Source: Winogradskyella sp. KYW1333 (GTDB taxonomy: Bacteria > Bacteroidota > Bacteroidia > Flavobacteriales > Flavobacteriaceae). Taken from it: DNA of 64,000 nt. Position 1 is the first letter of the stretch; every line of letters starts with the position of its first letter. Below the pieces are notes generated by a model, which worked only from the letters and a program-made list of their open reading frames with translations, was not told the DNA's origin and made no database searches. The translations under genes were made by a program, and so were the position numbers. Shown one piece after another: positions 48,628 through 57,664 of this stretch. Where the stretch lies: assembly GCF_003335675.1 (NCBI RefSeq), contig NZ_QPHL01000015.1, forward strand, positions 124,001-188,000, written 5' to 3'.

Positions 48628-49773
48628 ATGAGTACTACTGCAAAAACTAGAACCTCTCTAAATACCATTGAAGAAGCCATTGAAGATATTCGTCAGGGTA
48701 AGGTAATTATTGTGGTTGATGATGAAAACAGAGAAAATGAAGGAGATTTCTTGGCTGCTGCAGATAAGGTTACTGCAGAAATGATCAATTTCATGGCTAC
48801 ACATGGTCGTGGTTTAATTTGTGCACCACTAACCGAAAACAGATGTGAAGAGCTTGAGCTTAATATGATGGTTAGAAACAATACTGACCCTATGGAAACA
48901 GCTTTTACCGTTTCTGTGGATTTAAGAGGAAATGGTGTAAGTACAGGAATTTCAGCTAGAGATCGTGCCAAAACTATTAAAGCATTGGTTAACAGCGAAA
49001 CGAGAGCATTTGAGCTTGCAAGACCTGGACATATTTTTCCCCTTGTTGCGAAAGAAGGAGGTGTTTTAAGAAGAACCGGTCATACTGAAGCAGCGATTGA
49101 TTTTGCTAGACTGGCAGGATTTTCTCCTGCTGGAGTAATTGTGGAGATTATGAATGAGGATGGTACAATGGCACGACTACCTCAATTAATGGAAGTGGCA
49201 AATAAGTTTGGCTTAAAAATAGTTTCAATTGAAGATTTAGTCGCCTACAGAATGGACTACGACTCTTTAATCGAGAAAAAAGAAGATTTCGAAATTGAAA
49301 CGCGTTTTGGGAGATTTAGACTTCGAGCTTATTTACAAACAACCAACAATCAAATTCATATCGCCTTAACCAAAGGCAATTGGAAATCTGGTGAATCTGT
49401 TTTGACACGTGTTAATGCAACATTAGTCAATAATGATATTCTTGGTACACTCACCAATAATGCTGACAAACAATTAGATGATATGTTTAATGTTATCAAT
49501 AATGAAGGTAAGGGTGCTATTATTTTTATTAATCAACAAGCACAGTCCATGAATCTTTTAACGAGACTTTCTATACTTAAAGAGAATCAAGTTGAAGGAA
49601 AATTGGTAAAAGCACCAAGCATAGGAATGGATAGTAAAGACTTTGGTATAGGTGCTCAAATACTTCACGATTTAAAGATTAGCAAACTAAAGCTAATCTC
49701 AAACAGTCTTCAAACTAAACGTGTTGGAATGATTGGCTATGGATTAGAGATTGTAGATTACATAAATTATTAA
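48628..49773 (+). CDS. ribB: 3,4-dihydroxy-2-butanone-4-phosphate synthase fused to a degenerate GTP cyclohydrolase II domain
   Basis: Residues 12-215 form a complete DHBP synthase: DDENRENEGDF, THGRGLICAPL, the acidic loop and RTGHTEAAIDFARLAG are intact, so it should convert ribulose 5-phosphate for riboflavin synthesis. Residues 225-380 align with GTP cyclohydrolase II, but the zinc triad region (normally C-x10-C-x-C) reads NATLVNNDILGTLTNNAD with no Cys, and the GTP-binding QEGRGIGL is QQAQSMNLL. The second half is therefore probably catalytically inactive, and a separate RibA is expected elsewhere. The ending overlaps the convergent GH16 gene by 4 bases. Confidence 0.93.
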   Translation: MSTTAKTRTSLNTIEEAIEDIRQGKVIIVVDDENRENEGDFLAAADKVTAEMINFMATHGRGLICAPLTENRCEELELNMMVRNNTDPMETAFTVSVDLRGNGVSTGISARDRAKTIKALVNSETRAFELARPGHIFPLVAKEGGVLRRTGHTEAAIDFARLAGFSPAGVIVEIMNEDGTMARLPQLMEVANKFGLKIVSIEDLVAYRMDYDSLIEKKEDFEIETRFGRFRLRAYLQTTNNQIHIALTKGNWKSGESVLTRVNATLVNNDILGTLTNNADKQLDDMFNVINNEGKGAIIFINQQAQSMNLLTRLSILKENQVEGKLVKAPSIGMDSKDFGIGAQILHDLKISKLKLISNSLQTKRVGMIGYGLEIVDYINY

Positions 49774-51338
49774 TCTATAATTATTTTCTTAGTTACGCTT
49801 TTATCACCTGAGTATAACTTCAATATATATAAACCCTGCTTGAGGTGTTCTACATTTAATTTTGTTAAGTTGTTGGTTTTACTCAGTATAACTTGACCCA
49901 ACGGATTAAATAGATTTACTCTATCAACTTGCTCGGTTGAACTTATATTGATTAGACTTGATGTAGGATTAGGGTAAACGCTAAATTTATTTGCAAAATT
50001 CTCATTAGTACTTAAACTAGTATTCTGAAATACCCTTACATAGTCAATTACCATATTACTTTCTACAAAATTAGGGTCTATTGTACCTGACACACCACCC
50101 ATTGCAATATTTAGAAGTAAATATTGATCTTGATCTGCATCAAAAGGCCAAGTACTAGAATCCTTAACTGCTGGATTGTAGGTATAAAAACCAATACCAT
50201 CAATTAAAAAAGTAATTTGGTTTGGAGACCAATTCATAGAATATACATGAAAATTATTGGCTACATCAGGTAAAATATAGGATTGGAAGTTTTCAGTGGC
50301 TCCAAAACTTGATGGTGTATGTAAAGCACTGCTCACATGATTTGTAGCACCCAAACCATGCTCCATAATATCTATTTCTCCACAAGCCGGCCAACCAGTA
50401 GTTCCAAATCCTTGTGTTTCCCAATAAGCTCCGGTTTCTGTGATGTTTTTTCCTAATGTCCAAATTGCGGGCCAAGTTCCCTCACCAAATGGTAGTTTTG
50501 CCCTTACATCTACTCTACCATAGGTAAATGCAAATTTAGAATTAAGGCGAGCAGATGTATAGTTTAAGTTTACTCCATCTTGTGTAAAATTCTCTGCTTT
50601 GGCTACAATATTTAAATTTCCGTTTTCTACATAAGAATTAACTAGTCTATCCGTGTAATGTTGTTGCTCTCCATTAAACCATTGCCCACCATTTGGACCG
50701 AATGTCTGATGATACCATTTTGTAGCGTCTATGGCTTCAGGAGTTGTACTATCAAACTCATCAGACCAGACCAAATCAGTGTAAATTACGTCCAATGCAT
50801 GTGGATCACCTGGATCTGAACCATCATCAATATCATCAATGATATAAGTTCCAGGCTGTGCTACACCTCCATCAATAAATATAACAAGTCTAGTATAACT
50901 ACCTGTAGCATTAACACCAGTACCAGTACCACTTATTGTGGCATTAGCAAAATCAAATAAAATATCGTTATCCCAACCAGCACCAGAAGCGGTTTGCTGT
51001 ACCTCAACATCTGGATTTGTACCATTTTCTAGTTTTAGCAGTATGGTATGAGCATTTGGATCAAACTGATAAAAATCTAAGGTAATTTGTTGCTCTACAC
51101 TGAGGTCTATAGGTTGACTAAGATCTATATAAAATCCCTGCCAAATATCACTACCATCATTAATAAACTGACCAGCTACATCATTTGGATTCTGAGGATC
51201 AACGGTTAATGCAAAACCACTACCTGCAAATGGAATAAACACATCTTGATTATCGGCAAAGTCAATTGGCATTTGCTGAGCTACTGAGACCTGTACACAT
51301 ATTGAAAGCAATATTACTGAGGCGTAATTCTTTAACAT
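49770..51338 (-). CDS. Secreted GH16 beta-glucanase (laminarinase-type) with T9SS sorting domain
   Basis: The 522-residue protein has a signal peptide (residues 1-20), an N-terminal beta-sandwich carbohydrate-binding-like domain (about 25-175), a GH16 domain (about 180-435) with the catalytic motif GEIDIMEH (nucleophile Glu321, Asp323, acid/base Glu326), and a type A T9SS C-terminal sorting domain (VYPNPTSSLINI from about 452). The intact EIDIMEH form is the laminarinase/beta-1,3(4)-glucanase type. It should be exported across the outer membrane and digest algal laminarin. It is transcribed alone and convergent with ribBA. Confidence 0.93.
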   Translation of the reverse strand: MLKNYASVILLSICVQVSVAQQMPIDFADNQDVFIPFAGSGFALTVDPQNPNDVAGQFINDGSDIWQGFYIDLSQPIDLSVEQQITLDFYQFDPNAHTILLKLENGTNPDVEVQQTASGAGWDNDILFDFANATISGTGTGVNATGSYTRLVIFIDGGVAQPGTYIIDDIDDGSDPGDPHALDVIYTDLVWSDEFDSTTPEAIDATKWYHQTFGPNGGQWFNGEQQHYTDRLVNSYVENGNLNIVAKAENFTQDGVNLNYTSARLNSKFAFTYGRVDVRAKLPFGEGTWPAIWTLGKNITETGAYWETQGFGTTGWPACGEIDIMEHGLGATNHVSSALHTPSSFGATENFQSYILPDVANNFHVYSMNWSPNQITFLIDGIGFYTYNPAVKDSSTWPFDADQDQYLLLNIAMGGVSGTIDPNFVESNMVIDYVRVFQNTSLSTNENFANKFSVYPNPTSSLINISSTEQVDRVNLFNPLGQVILSKTNNLTKLNVEHLKQGLYILKLYSGDKSVTKKIIID

Positions 51339-51426
51339 ATATTCATTTTTTTTTGAAAGATAAGAAACAATTAAACCAGAAGGGAAAGGATTACCTATAC
51401 TTTAACCATACAATAATTACAAAAGC

Positions 51427-52626
51427 CTATTTTGCTATTGTAGAGCTTATAATTTCTGACATTTTTTTGGCACGCTCAATAACCTCATTTTCTGACCACG
51501 ACAATTTTATTAAGCATGAAATATTACGAGCAATATACCGATCTGATTGCTCGAAGGTTTTTGTCTCAAGATATTTTAATCCTTGTTTTACTTCCTGCGT
51601 AATAGGAAACAATGATTTTAGTTCCTTAAGATGATCCCATTTTCTGATATAATGCCAATTATTATCGTAATAATGGAAACATGCATCAATACCATTCTCC
51701 TTAAATGCCTTAGAAACTTGTCTTGCATCTTCAAGGTTCGGTAAAAAGAAATTTAAAAAAGCATAGCTTTCCTCACCACCATCAGGTACAGTCCTAAACG
51801 TTACACTAGAAAGTTTTGATAGTTCCTCCCTTATTATGGAATAGTTCTTTTTCTGAATGGCTATAAATTCTGGCAAACGTCTAACTTGAGCCAATCCTAC
51901 AGCCGCATTTAATTCTGATATTCTGAAATTATAACCTAAAAACGGATGTGTTTCTGCTCCTCTGTCATTACCAATATGGTCATGACCATGATCACTATAA
52001 TGATCAGCATGACGGTAGTATTCAAGATTGTTAGTGACGACGGCTCCACCTTCTCCACATGTAATGGTTTTAACAAAATCGAAAGAAAAACAACCAACGT
52101 CTGCAATACTACCTAAAGGTTTATTTTTATAAGTTCCGCCAATGGCCTGACAGGCGTCTTCAACAAATATTAAGTCATTTGACCTACAAGTTGCCTTTAG
52201 TACTTCCATGTTACCCATACTTCCACACATTTGCACAATCATTACAGCCTTTGTTTTTGGTGTTATTGCAGATTCTACTGCCTTTGGATCTAAGGTTAAT
52301 GTATCATCAATGTCAACTAATACCGGAATTGCACCAAGCATCATTATAGCTTCAAAACTTGCCACAAATGTGAAAGTTGGCATAATAACCTCATCACCTG
52401 CTCCAACTCCTGCAGATGCCAATGCAACAGAAACCGCTGCTGTACCTGAAGAAACTAATTGTACATGTTTACTTTGAAATGCATGTTGTAGCTCACTCTC
52501 TAATTCTTTTGCTTTCCAATGGCCCTTGCGCATGCCATCGAAACCATAACGCATTAAAACACCATTGTCTAAAACATCATTTACTTCCTTTCTTTCTAAA
52601 TGGCTAAATAATTCAAATCCTGGCAT
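51427..52626 (-). CDS. DegT/DnrJ/EryC1/StrS family PLP aminotransferase
   Basis: The 399-residue fold-type I enzyme has the PLP lysine Lys186 in SFDFVKTITCGEGG, Asp157 in VEDACQA and the SSGTAAVSVAL phosphate-binding segment at residues 59-69. Such enzymes aminate keto-sugars for surface polysaccharides or antibiotics, or act as dehydratases (when His replaces Lys, which is not the case here). No nucleotide-sugar or glycosyltransferase genes are near, so the substrate is unknown. It is a single gene between the GH16 gene and the nitroreductase gene, in the same direction. Confidence 0.9.
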   Translation of the reverse strand: MPGFELFSHLERKEVNDVLDNGVLMRYGFDGMRKGHWKAKELESELQHAFQSKHVQLVSSGTAAVSVALASAGVGAGDEVIMPTFTFVASFEAIMMLGAIPVLVDIDDTLTLDPKAVESAITPKTKAVMIVQMCGSMGNMEVLKATCRSNDLIFVEDACQAIGGTYKNKPLGSIADVGCFSFDFVKTITCGEGGAVVTNNLEYYRHADHYSDHGHDHIGNDRGAETHPFLGYNFRISELNAAVGLAQVRRLPEFIAIQKKNYSIIREELSKLSSVTFRTVPDGGEESYAFLNFFLPNLEDARQVSKAFKENGIDACFHYYDNNWHYIRKWDHLKELKSLFPITQEVKQGLKYLETKTFEQSDRYIARNISCLIKLSWSENEVIERAKKMSEIISSTIAK

Positions 52627-52699
52627 AAATTGGAAACTTTATGTAATTAAAATTCACTAACAAATATAAGTCTTTAGAGATGTTTTGGGGTATTCTTTT

Positions 52700-53329
52700 T
52701 TACAATTCTAAAACCGTATCAGAAATTGGCTTTCTTACTTTTTTAAGAGAAGCAAACATATCGTCTTCAGCTCTAAAACCAACAGGTAAAAGCAACACAG
52801 ACTTTAATTCATATTTATCTAAATTCAAAACCTTGTCTAATTCTTCTGGTAAGAATCCTTCCATTGGGCAACTATCTATTTCCTCTATGGCACAAACTGT
52901 CATCAAGTTTCCGAGTGCTATATAAGCTTGTTTGGTTGCCCAATCTGATTTCTTAGAATCAGGCATGGTTTCAATTGTAGATTTTAATTTTTCTTTGAAA
53001 GGATCTAATAACTCATCAGGTGTATTCCTAATGGCTTTAACGGTATCAAAATGTTCCTCTACATCATCTGTGTCAATTTCATTTTGAATACACAATACAA
53101 GCAAGTGTGAAGCATCTACCACTTGTCTTTGACCAAACGCAAGTGCAACCAAATTTTCCCTGATACTTTTATCACCTACCACAACCATTTTTAAGGTTTG
53201 AAGTCCATAGGACAAAGCAGTTAAGTTAAAGGCTTCTTTTAAAATTTCTAATTGACTATCTGAAAGCTGTTTAGTAGTATCGAACTTTTTAGTAGCATAT
53301 CGCCAATTTAATTTTTCTATAATAGACAT
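52700..53329 (-). CDS. NAD(P)H-dependent nitroreductase-family oxidoreductase
   Basis: The protein of 209 residues starts MSIIEKLNWRYATKKFD, the FMN phosphate-binding signature of NfsB-type nitroreductases, with SYGLQTLKMVVVGD near residues 46-59 and the C-terminal GFLPEELDKVLNLDKY and LLPVGFRAEDD segments that complete the FMN site in the dimer. It reduces nitroaromatics, quinones or similar compounds with NAD(P)H in the cytoplasm. I chose the ATG at 53329 because it matches family starts; the longer frame to 53365 would add 12 residues. It is probably monocistronic. Confidence 0.92.
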   Translation of the reverse strand: MSIIEKLNWRYATKKFDTTKQLSDSQLEILKEAFNLTALSYGLQTLKMVVVGDKSIRENLVALAFGQRQVVDASHLLVLCIQNEIDTDDVEEHFDTVKAIRNTPDELLDPFKEKLKSTIETMPDSKKSDWATKQAYIALGNLMTVCAIEEIDSCPMEGFLPEELDKVLNLDKYELKSVLLLPVGFRAEDDMFASLKKVRKPISDTVLEL

Positions 53330-53379
53330 TGCTGTTCTTTTTTTTTGCAAAGATACATACAACACTTTTAAAATTACCC

Positions 53380-53472
53380 CTAATTGTCAGAACGCTTTTC
53401 TTCTATTTTTTCTTGCTGTTCTAATTTTTTAAAATAACCCTTAAATAAGAAATTATGTTTCAGCGCTTCCAT
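53380..53472 (-). CDS. 30-residue micro-ORF resembling the C-terminus of an MCE/MlaD protein
   Basis: An ATG at 53470-53472 (complement) opens 30 codons beginning MEALKHNFLFKGYFKK and ending with a Lys/Glu-rich tail. The LKHNFLFKGYFKK part closely resembles the C-terminal end of Bacteroidetes MlaD/MCE-domain proteins, so it may be a relic of such a gene or a small stand-alone protein. A stop lies two codons upstream, so it is not part of a longer frame. The rest of the gap (53473-53751) holds nothing I can identify. Confidence 0.35.
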   Translation of the reverse strand: MEALKHNFLFKGYFKKLEQQEKIEEKRSDN

Positions 53473-53751
53473 GTTTTAATTAAACTTAGCTATTCCCTCT
53501 TAAATATTCAAAAGCTTTAGAACTGTAGATTAAAACTTTCATATTACAACGAGCTAATATTAACACCTTATAACTATGGATAATTAGAATTTAGACAAAC
53601 GATTTTGCTCATTTTGCCATGTCCGTATCAAAAGATATTAATTCATTATTGCATCTATATTTAACATTTCTTTTTTTAATTTAACTCATTTAAAAATATT
53701 AACTAATTGCTAATGACTTTTAACATCAATACAAATAAATAGGTTTTAAAA

Positions 53752-54765
53752 ATGATTAAATTACAAAACAAACCTTTTTTATTTAATGCAAAACTTACTG
53801 CAATATGGGCAGTGAGTGAAAGTGGTATTGGCGGTTTATTACATGCTCTAAATATACCATTTAGTGGATTATTTCTTGGAAGTTTCGCAGTTCTTATTAT
53901 TACCTATCTAGCATGTATTAGCTCCAATAAATTCAATGTAATTTTAAAAGCAACATTATTAGTAGTATTAATTAAAGTTACGGCAAGCCCGCATTCACCG
54001 CCAATGGCTTACATTGCGGTTTTATTTCAAGGAGTATTAGGTGCATGTATTTATGCCGCTTTAGGTGTTAATAAGGTTAGTAGCACGATATTCGGAGCAA
54101 TTGCTTTGTTAGAATCAGCCTTTCAAAAAATTCTCACTTTAACCATAATTTTTGGAATTGGATTGTGGGATTCTATTAAAGAATTATTCAATGGAATTCA
54201 GGATAAATTAAATATGGATTGGATCTCGGATTTACCATGGGTGTTTCTAGGTCTATATGCATTACTTTACCTGGTAATTGGAATTTTTATTGGCTTAATC
54301 GCTATTAGATTACCAAATCGTGTTTATGAAAACGCAAAAACAATCAATAGTTCAGAAATAAAATTTAATGACAATGGACTAAGTAAACGTAAGCGCAAGA
54401 AAAAGAGAATTTATCTTATTGGATTTTTACTACTCTTTTCAGTTCTGGTATTTGTGTTCTCTGGCTCCTTAAATAGTGCACTTTATATAGTATTGAGAAC
54501 AATAGGTGCCATAATTTTTTTCCTTTTCATTTTTAATCCCATATTTAATATTTTAATACAGAAATGGGCTAAAAAGAAAAAGGAATCACAAAATGAACCT
54601 TTAAATAACATAATGGAGTTAATGCCTTCAATCAGAAGAAATATCACTGCAGCTAATAGTCTTACTTTGAAAGAAAAAAATATTTTGAAAAGAGCTAAGT
54701 TATTCATAATAAACTGGTTAAGCCTCTCCCTTTATTACCATTTTGATGATAGTGTGCAACCTTAA
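53752..54765 (+). CDS. Polytopic membrane protein paired with a THEP1-like NTPase
   Basis: I do not recognise this 337-residue protein with certainty. It has about eight hydrophobic segments: a first group (residues 38-130) with a conserved-looking PHSPPMAYIAVLFQG loop, a central pair (160-195), a very basic cytoplasmic stretch (LSKRKRKKKRIY near 213-222), and a last group to 270, followed by a soluble tail. The first half has the small-residue, ECF-S-component-like character of vitamin or metal-precursor transporters, which is inference only. Its end overlaps the NTPase gene by 23 bases, so the two products probably act together. Confidence 0.6.
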   Translation: MIKLQNKPFLFNAKLTAIWAVSESGIGGLLHALNIPFSGLFLGSFAVLIITYLACISSNKFNVILKATLLVVLIKVTASPHSPPMAYIAVLFQGVLGACIYAALGVNKVSSTIFGAIALLESAFQKILTLTIIFGIGLWDSIKELFNGIQDKLNMDWISDLPWVFLGLYALLYLVIGIFIGLIAIRLPNRVYENAKTINSSEIKFNDNGLSKRKRKKKRIYLIGFLLLFSVLVFVFSGSLNSALYIVLRTIGAIIFFLFIFNPIFNILIQKWAKKKKESQNEPLNNIMELMPSIRRNITAANSLTLKEKNILKRAKLFIINWLSLSLYYHFDDSVQP

Positions 54766-55255
54766 AATTTATATACTTTCAGACAAAAAAGGAATTGGTA
54801 AAACTACCAGCCTTCAAAAATGGGTAAAAATCAATCCTCAACTCAAAGGGTTTTTAACTCCTTTAGTAAATGGGAAAAGAATGTTTCAAATAATCGAAAC
54901 AAACGATTTTATACCAATGGAAACCAAAAACAAAAATCTTAAAATAGGCAGGTATATTTTTGACAAGAATAGTTTTGACAAAGTTGAAAAAATAATTCTT
55001 AAATCATTATTTGAAGAAAACAGCAAAACAATTATTGTAGATGAAATCGGGCCATTAGAAATAAATAAAAATAAAGGTTTTCATGATTTAGTTCTAAAAC
55101 TCATAAATGGGCGAAATTTTAATTCAGATCTATTCTTCGTAGTTAGAGAATCTTGCCTGAAGAATTTTATTGTAAAATATAAACCAACCCATTTTGAGAT
55201 TCTCAACCTGAAAGAATTCAATAATCGGTATCTCAACAAAAGTCAGTTTACCTAG
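54743..55255 (+). CDS. THEP1-type nucleoside-triphosphatase
   Basis: The 170-residue P-loop protein has Walker A DKKGIGKTTSL near residues 14-24 and Walker B TIIVDEIGPLE near 94-104, followed by an RESCLKNFI segment, as in the THEP1/NTPase family that hydrolyses NTPs slowly and was named from Aquifex. The true role of the family is not settled. Its start codon lies 23 bases inside the 3' end of the membrane protein gene, so translation is coupled. An association with a transporter-like protein suggests an energising or gating role, or precursor handling, near the membrane. Confidence 0.8.
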   Translation: MMIVCNLKIYILSDKKGIGKTTSLQKWVKINPQLKGFLTPLVNGKRMFQIIETNDFIPMETKNKNLKIGRYIFDKNSFDKVEKIILKSLFEENSKTIIVDEIGPLEINKNKGFHDLVLKLINGRNFNSDLFFVVRESCLKNFIVKYKPTHFEILNLKEFNNRYLNKSQFT

Positions 55256-55470
55256 CTTGATGGTATATAATCGCCCTAAAAACTAAGCTAAAATAATCTT
55301 TGGCTATTATGATTATTGCTGACTATTTCCTTATCTTTTCATATACAAAAGTTAATTGTTCTTGGTAGGTTTTAATTGTAATTTAGGGTAATAAAGGAAC
55401 GTTTTTGATAAGCAAAAGCACTCAAAGTTTTTCCTAAGGTCCTCTATAACTTTCATAAAGAATATGTATT

Positions 55471-56511
55471 ATGCTCAAAAACTTAAAAATAGTAGAATTG
55501 GCAAGCGTTTTAGCTGGTCCATTAACTGGTACTTTCTTTGCAGAATTAGGTGCAAAGGTTATTAAAATAGAAAATAAACTTACTAAAGGAGATGTTACCA
55601 GAACCTGGAAACTCCCAACCGAATCCAAAGAAAATTCTATTTCTGCATATTATAGTGCGGCAAATTTTTCGAAAGAAAGTATATTGCTTAATGCAAAAGA
55701 TCAAATTGATTATGAGGTTCTAATTAGTCATATTAAGAATGCCGACATTGTTATAACCAACTATAAACCAAGCACAGCTAGAAAATTAAGATTAGATTAT
55801 GATGTCTTAAAACAATACAACCAATCCCTTATTTATGCAGAACTTACAGGATTTGAAGGTGATGAATCGAGACCTGCATTTGATGTCGTACTACAAGCTG
55901 AAACTGGGTTTATGTACATGAATGGCGAACCAAATAGAAACCCTGTGAAAATGCCAGTTGCTTTAATTGACATACTTGCCGCTCACCACTTAAAAGAAGC
56001 TATTCTGTGTGCAATTATTAACAAGTTACATACAGGTAAAGGAAAACATATCAAAGTTTCACTTTATGAAAGTGCTTTAGCATCTTTAGCTAATCAAGCT
56101 ACTAATTGGCTAATGGAAGCGCATAATCCGCAGCCCATGGGAACCCAGCATCCTAACATTGCTCCTTATGGAGATACGTATAATACCAAAGATGGTAAAC
56201 TACTTGTTTTGGCCATTGGATCCGATAAGCAATTTGAAAATTTTTGTTCGCTCACAGGTCTAGAATTTAAAAAGTTTGAAACCAATGCCCAGCGATTATC
56301 TAAAAGAGAAGTCTTAAATAGTGAAATAAGTAAGTATATAGCCCAAAAAACATCAGAATTCTGGATATCTCAACTGGAACTAAAAAACATCCCATATGGT
56401 ATAGTAAAAAACATGCAAGACGTTTTTAAAGATAAGAAGTCGGAAAAGATGCTACTTAAGGAAGTAATTGATGGCATTGAAACAGTTAGAGTAAGAACTG
56501 CATTGATTTAG
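55471..56511 (+). CDS. CaiB/BaiF family III CoA-transferase
   Basis: The 346-residue protein starts LKNLKIVELASVLAGPLTGTFFAELGAKVIKIE, the family III signature, with the catalytic Asp138 in PAFDVVLQAETG and the HTGKGKHIKVSLYESALASL helix near 190-210. It moves CoA between acyl-CoA donors and carboxylic acids (as in formyl-CoA or carnitine-CoA transfer); the substrates are not known. It is somewhat shorter than the usual 380-400 residues at its C-terminal end. It is transcribed alone; 215 bp before it show no other gene. Confidence 0.9.
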   Translation: MLKNLKIVELASVLAGPLTGTFFAELGAKVIKIENKLTKGDVTRTWKLPTESKENSISAYYSAANFSKESILLNAKDQIDYEVLISHIKNADIVITNYKPSTARKLRLDYDVLKQYNQSLIYAELTGFEGDESRPAFDVVLQAETGFMYMNGEPNRNPVKMPVALIDILAAHHLKEAILCAIINKLHTGKGKHIKVSLYESALASLANQATNWLMEAHNPQPMGTQHPNIAPYGDTYNTKDGKLLVLAIGSDKQFENFCSLTGLEFKKFETNAQRLSKREVLNSEISKYIAQKTSEFWISQLELKNIPYGIVKNMQDVFKDKKSEKMLLKEVIDGIETVRVRTALI

Positions 56512-56586
56512 CAATTAATAAATGGGTTCTATCGATGAAAAAAACTTGATATCAAATCAGCTATTGAAAGATTTCCAAAAATTAAA

Positions 56587-56618
56587 AACCCTTTAAAATC
56601 ATATGATTAAAAAGGGTT
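56587..56618 (-). terminator. Terminator of tRNA-Ser
   Basis: AACCCTTT (56587-56594) and AAAGGGTT (56611-56618) form an 8-bp stem lying 3 bases beyond the 3' end of the tRNA on the minus strand, followed there by a T-rich stretch (complement of 56581-56588). Confidence 0.7.
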
Positions 56619-56621
56619 CTG

Positions 56622-56706
56622 CGGAGAAAGAGGGATTCGAACCCCCGGAGGTGTGACCCTCGCTGGTTTTCAAGACCAGTGCATTCGACCACTCTGCCAT
56701 TTCTCC
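56622..56706 (-). tRNA. tRNA-Ser (anticodon UGA)
   Basis: Read on the minus strand, the gene opens GGAGAAATGGCAGAGTGG and has acceptor arms GGAGAAA/TTTCTCC, anticodon arm CTGGT-CTTGAAA-ACCAG with anticodon TGA, the long variable arm of class II tRNAs (GCGAGGGTCACACCTC region) and T-loop TTCGAAT. The discriminator is G, as usual for serine. CCA is not encoded. It decodes UCA and related serine codons. Confidence 0.95.
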
Positions 56707-56881
56707 AATAGCGGATGCAAATATAAAACGCTTTTTTATCTAGCCAAAGATTTTTCTTTAGTTTTTTCAATTAAACCAAAAAGGCAAATCAATTGAAAAT
56801 TAAATTAGTAACATTTAGTAAAGCATTGTATTTTCGGCACAATAAATGCTCATAAAATCGTTATTAGAGAAATTAAAACTT

Positions 56882-57661
56882 ATGAAAAATTATTTTTTTG
56901 CTTTTTTGGTTGTAATTGGGCTCCAGAGTTTTGCCCAAAATAAGACCATTGCCGCAGGTGAGAAATTGGTATATACAGCATCCTATAATATGTCAGGAAT
57001 ACTAACTGATATTGCCCAAGTTAAAATGGAAACAAGCGAGGTTAAAACCTCTAAAAGCACATTATTGCGACTTAAATGTACTGCTGCAACTTATAAAAAG
57101 TGGGATAATTTTTTTAAGATTAGAGATTTATACGAAAGCTATGTAAATCCAAAAACCTTGACACCCTATCTTTATAAAAGAGATATTAGTGAAGGTGGCT
57201 ATTATAAATTTATGCAATATAAATTCAGCCATAAAACAAATACTGTACACAGCAACAGAAAGAAAAAAAGAGGTGATGGAACAATTTGGGAAACCAATAA
57301 AACAATAAAATTCAGTCCTTCAACAAAAGACTTGGTAACAACGCTGTATAGTATAAGAAACATGGATATACATAAAGCAAATCCTGGCGATCAGCAAAAC
57401 CTTACTGTTCTTTTTGATAATGAAGAAACTGTAATTTCGGTTCGTTATGTATCCAAAGAAACTATATCAACAAATATTGGTAGAAAAGAATGCTATAAAC
57501 TGGCCATTTCAATGCAAAGTAGCAATGTTCTCAAAGGAAGTAACTCTAATTTAATTTGGTTAACAGCAGATCAAAATAAAATACCAGTTTATGCCAAATT
57601 TAAAATACCAGTTGGTAACGGCGAATTAAAAATTGATTCAGCATCAGGCTTAAAATATTAA
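56882..57661 (+). CDS. DUF3108 domain protein
   Basis: The protein of 259 residues has a signal peptide (MKNYFFAFLVVIGLQSFAQ) and the DUF3108 domain, opening AAGEKLVYTASYNMSGILTD and including the YVNPKTLTPYLYKRDISEGG core near residues 90-110. Family members are periplasmic beta-rich proteins, often near lipopolysaccharide or ribosome-assembly genes, with no established activity. I chose the ATG at 56882 because it gives a proper signal peptide; the frame also opens at 56846, which would add 12 charged residues ahead of it. It is followed after 3 bases by a small membrane protein gene. Confidence 0.85.
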   Translation: MKNYFFAFLVVIGLQSFAQNKTIAAGEKLVYTASYNMSGILTDIAQVKMETSEVKTSKSTLLRLKCTAATYKKWDNFFKIRDLYESYVNPKTLTPYLYKRDISEGGYYKFMQYKFSHKTNTVHSNRKKKRGDGTIWETNKTIKFSPSTKDLVTTLYSIRNMDIHKANPGDQQNLTVLFDNEETVISVRYVSKETISTNIGRKECYKLAISMQSSNVLKGSNSNLIWLTADQNKIPVYAKFKIPVGNGELKIDSASGLKY

Positions 57662-57664
57662 AAC

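Noticed and set aside
51427-52626. Part of a surface polysaccharide cluster
   Set aside because: The DegT aminotransferase has no glycosyltransferase, epimerase or flippase neighbours here.
56582-56770. 62-codon frame over tRNA-Ser
   Set aside because: It reads through the tRNA gene itself and is a non-coding shadow.
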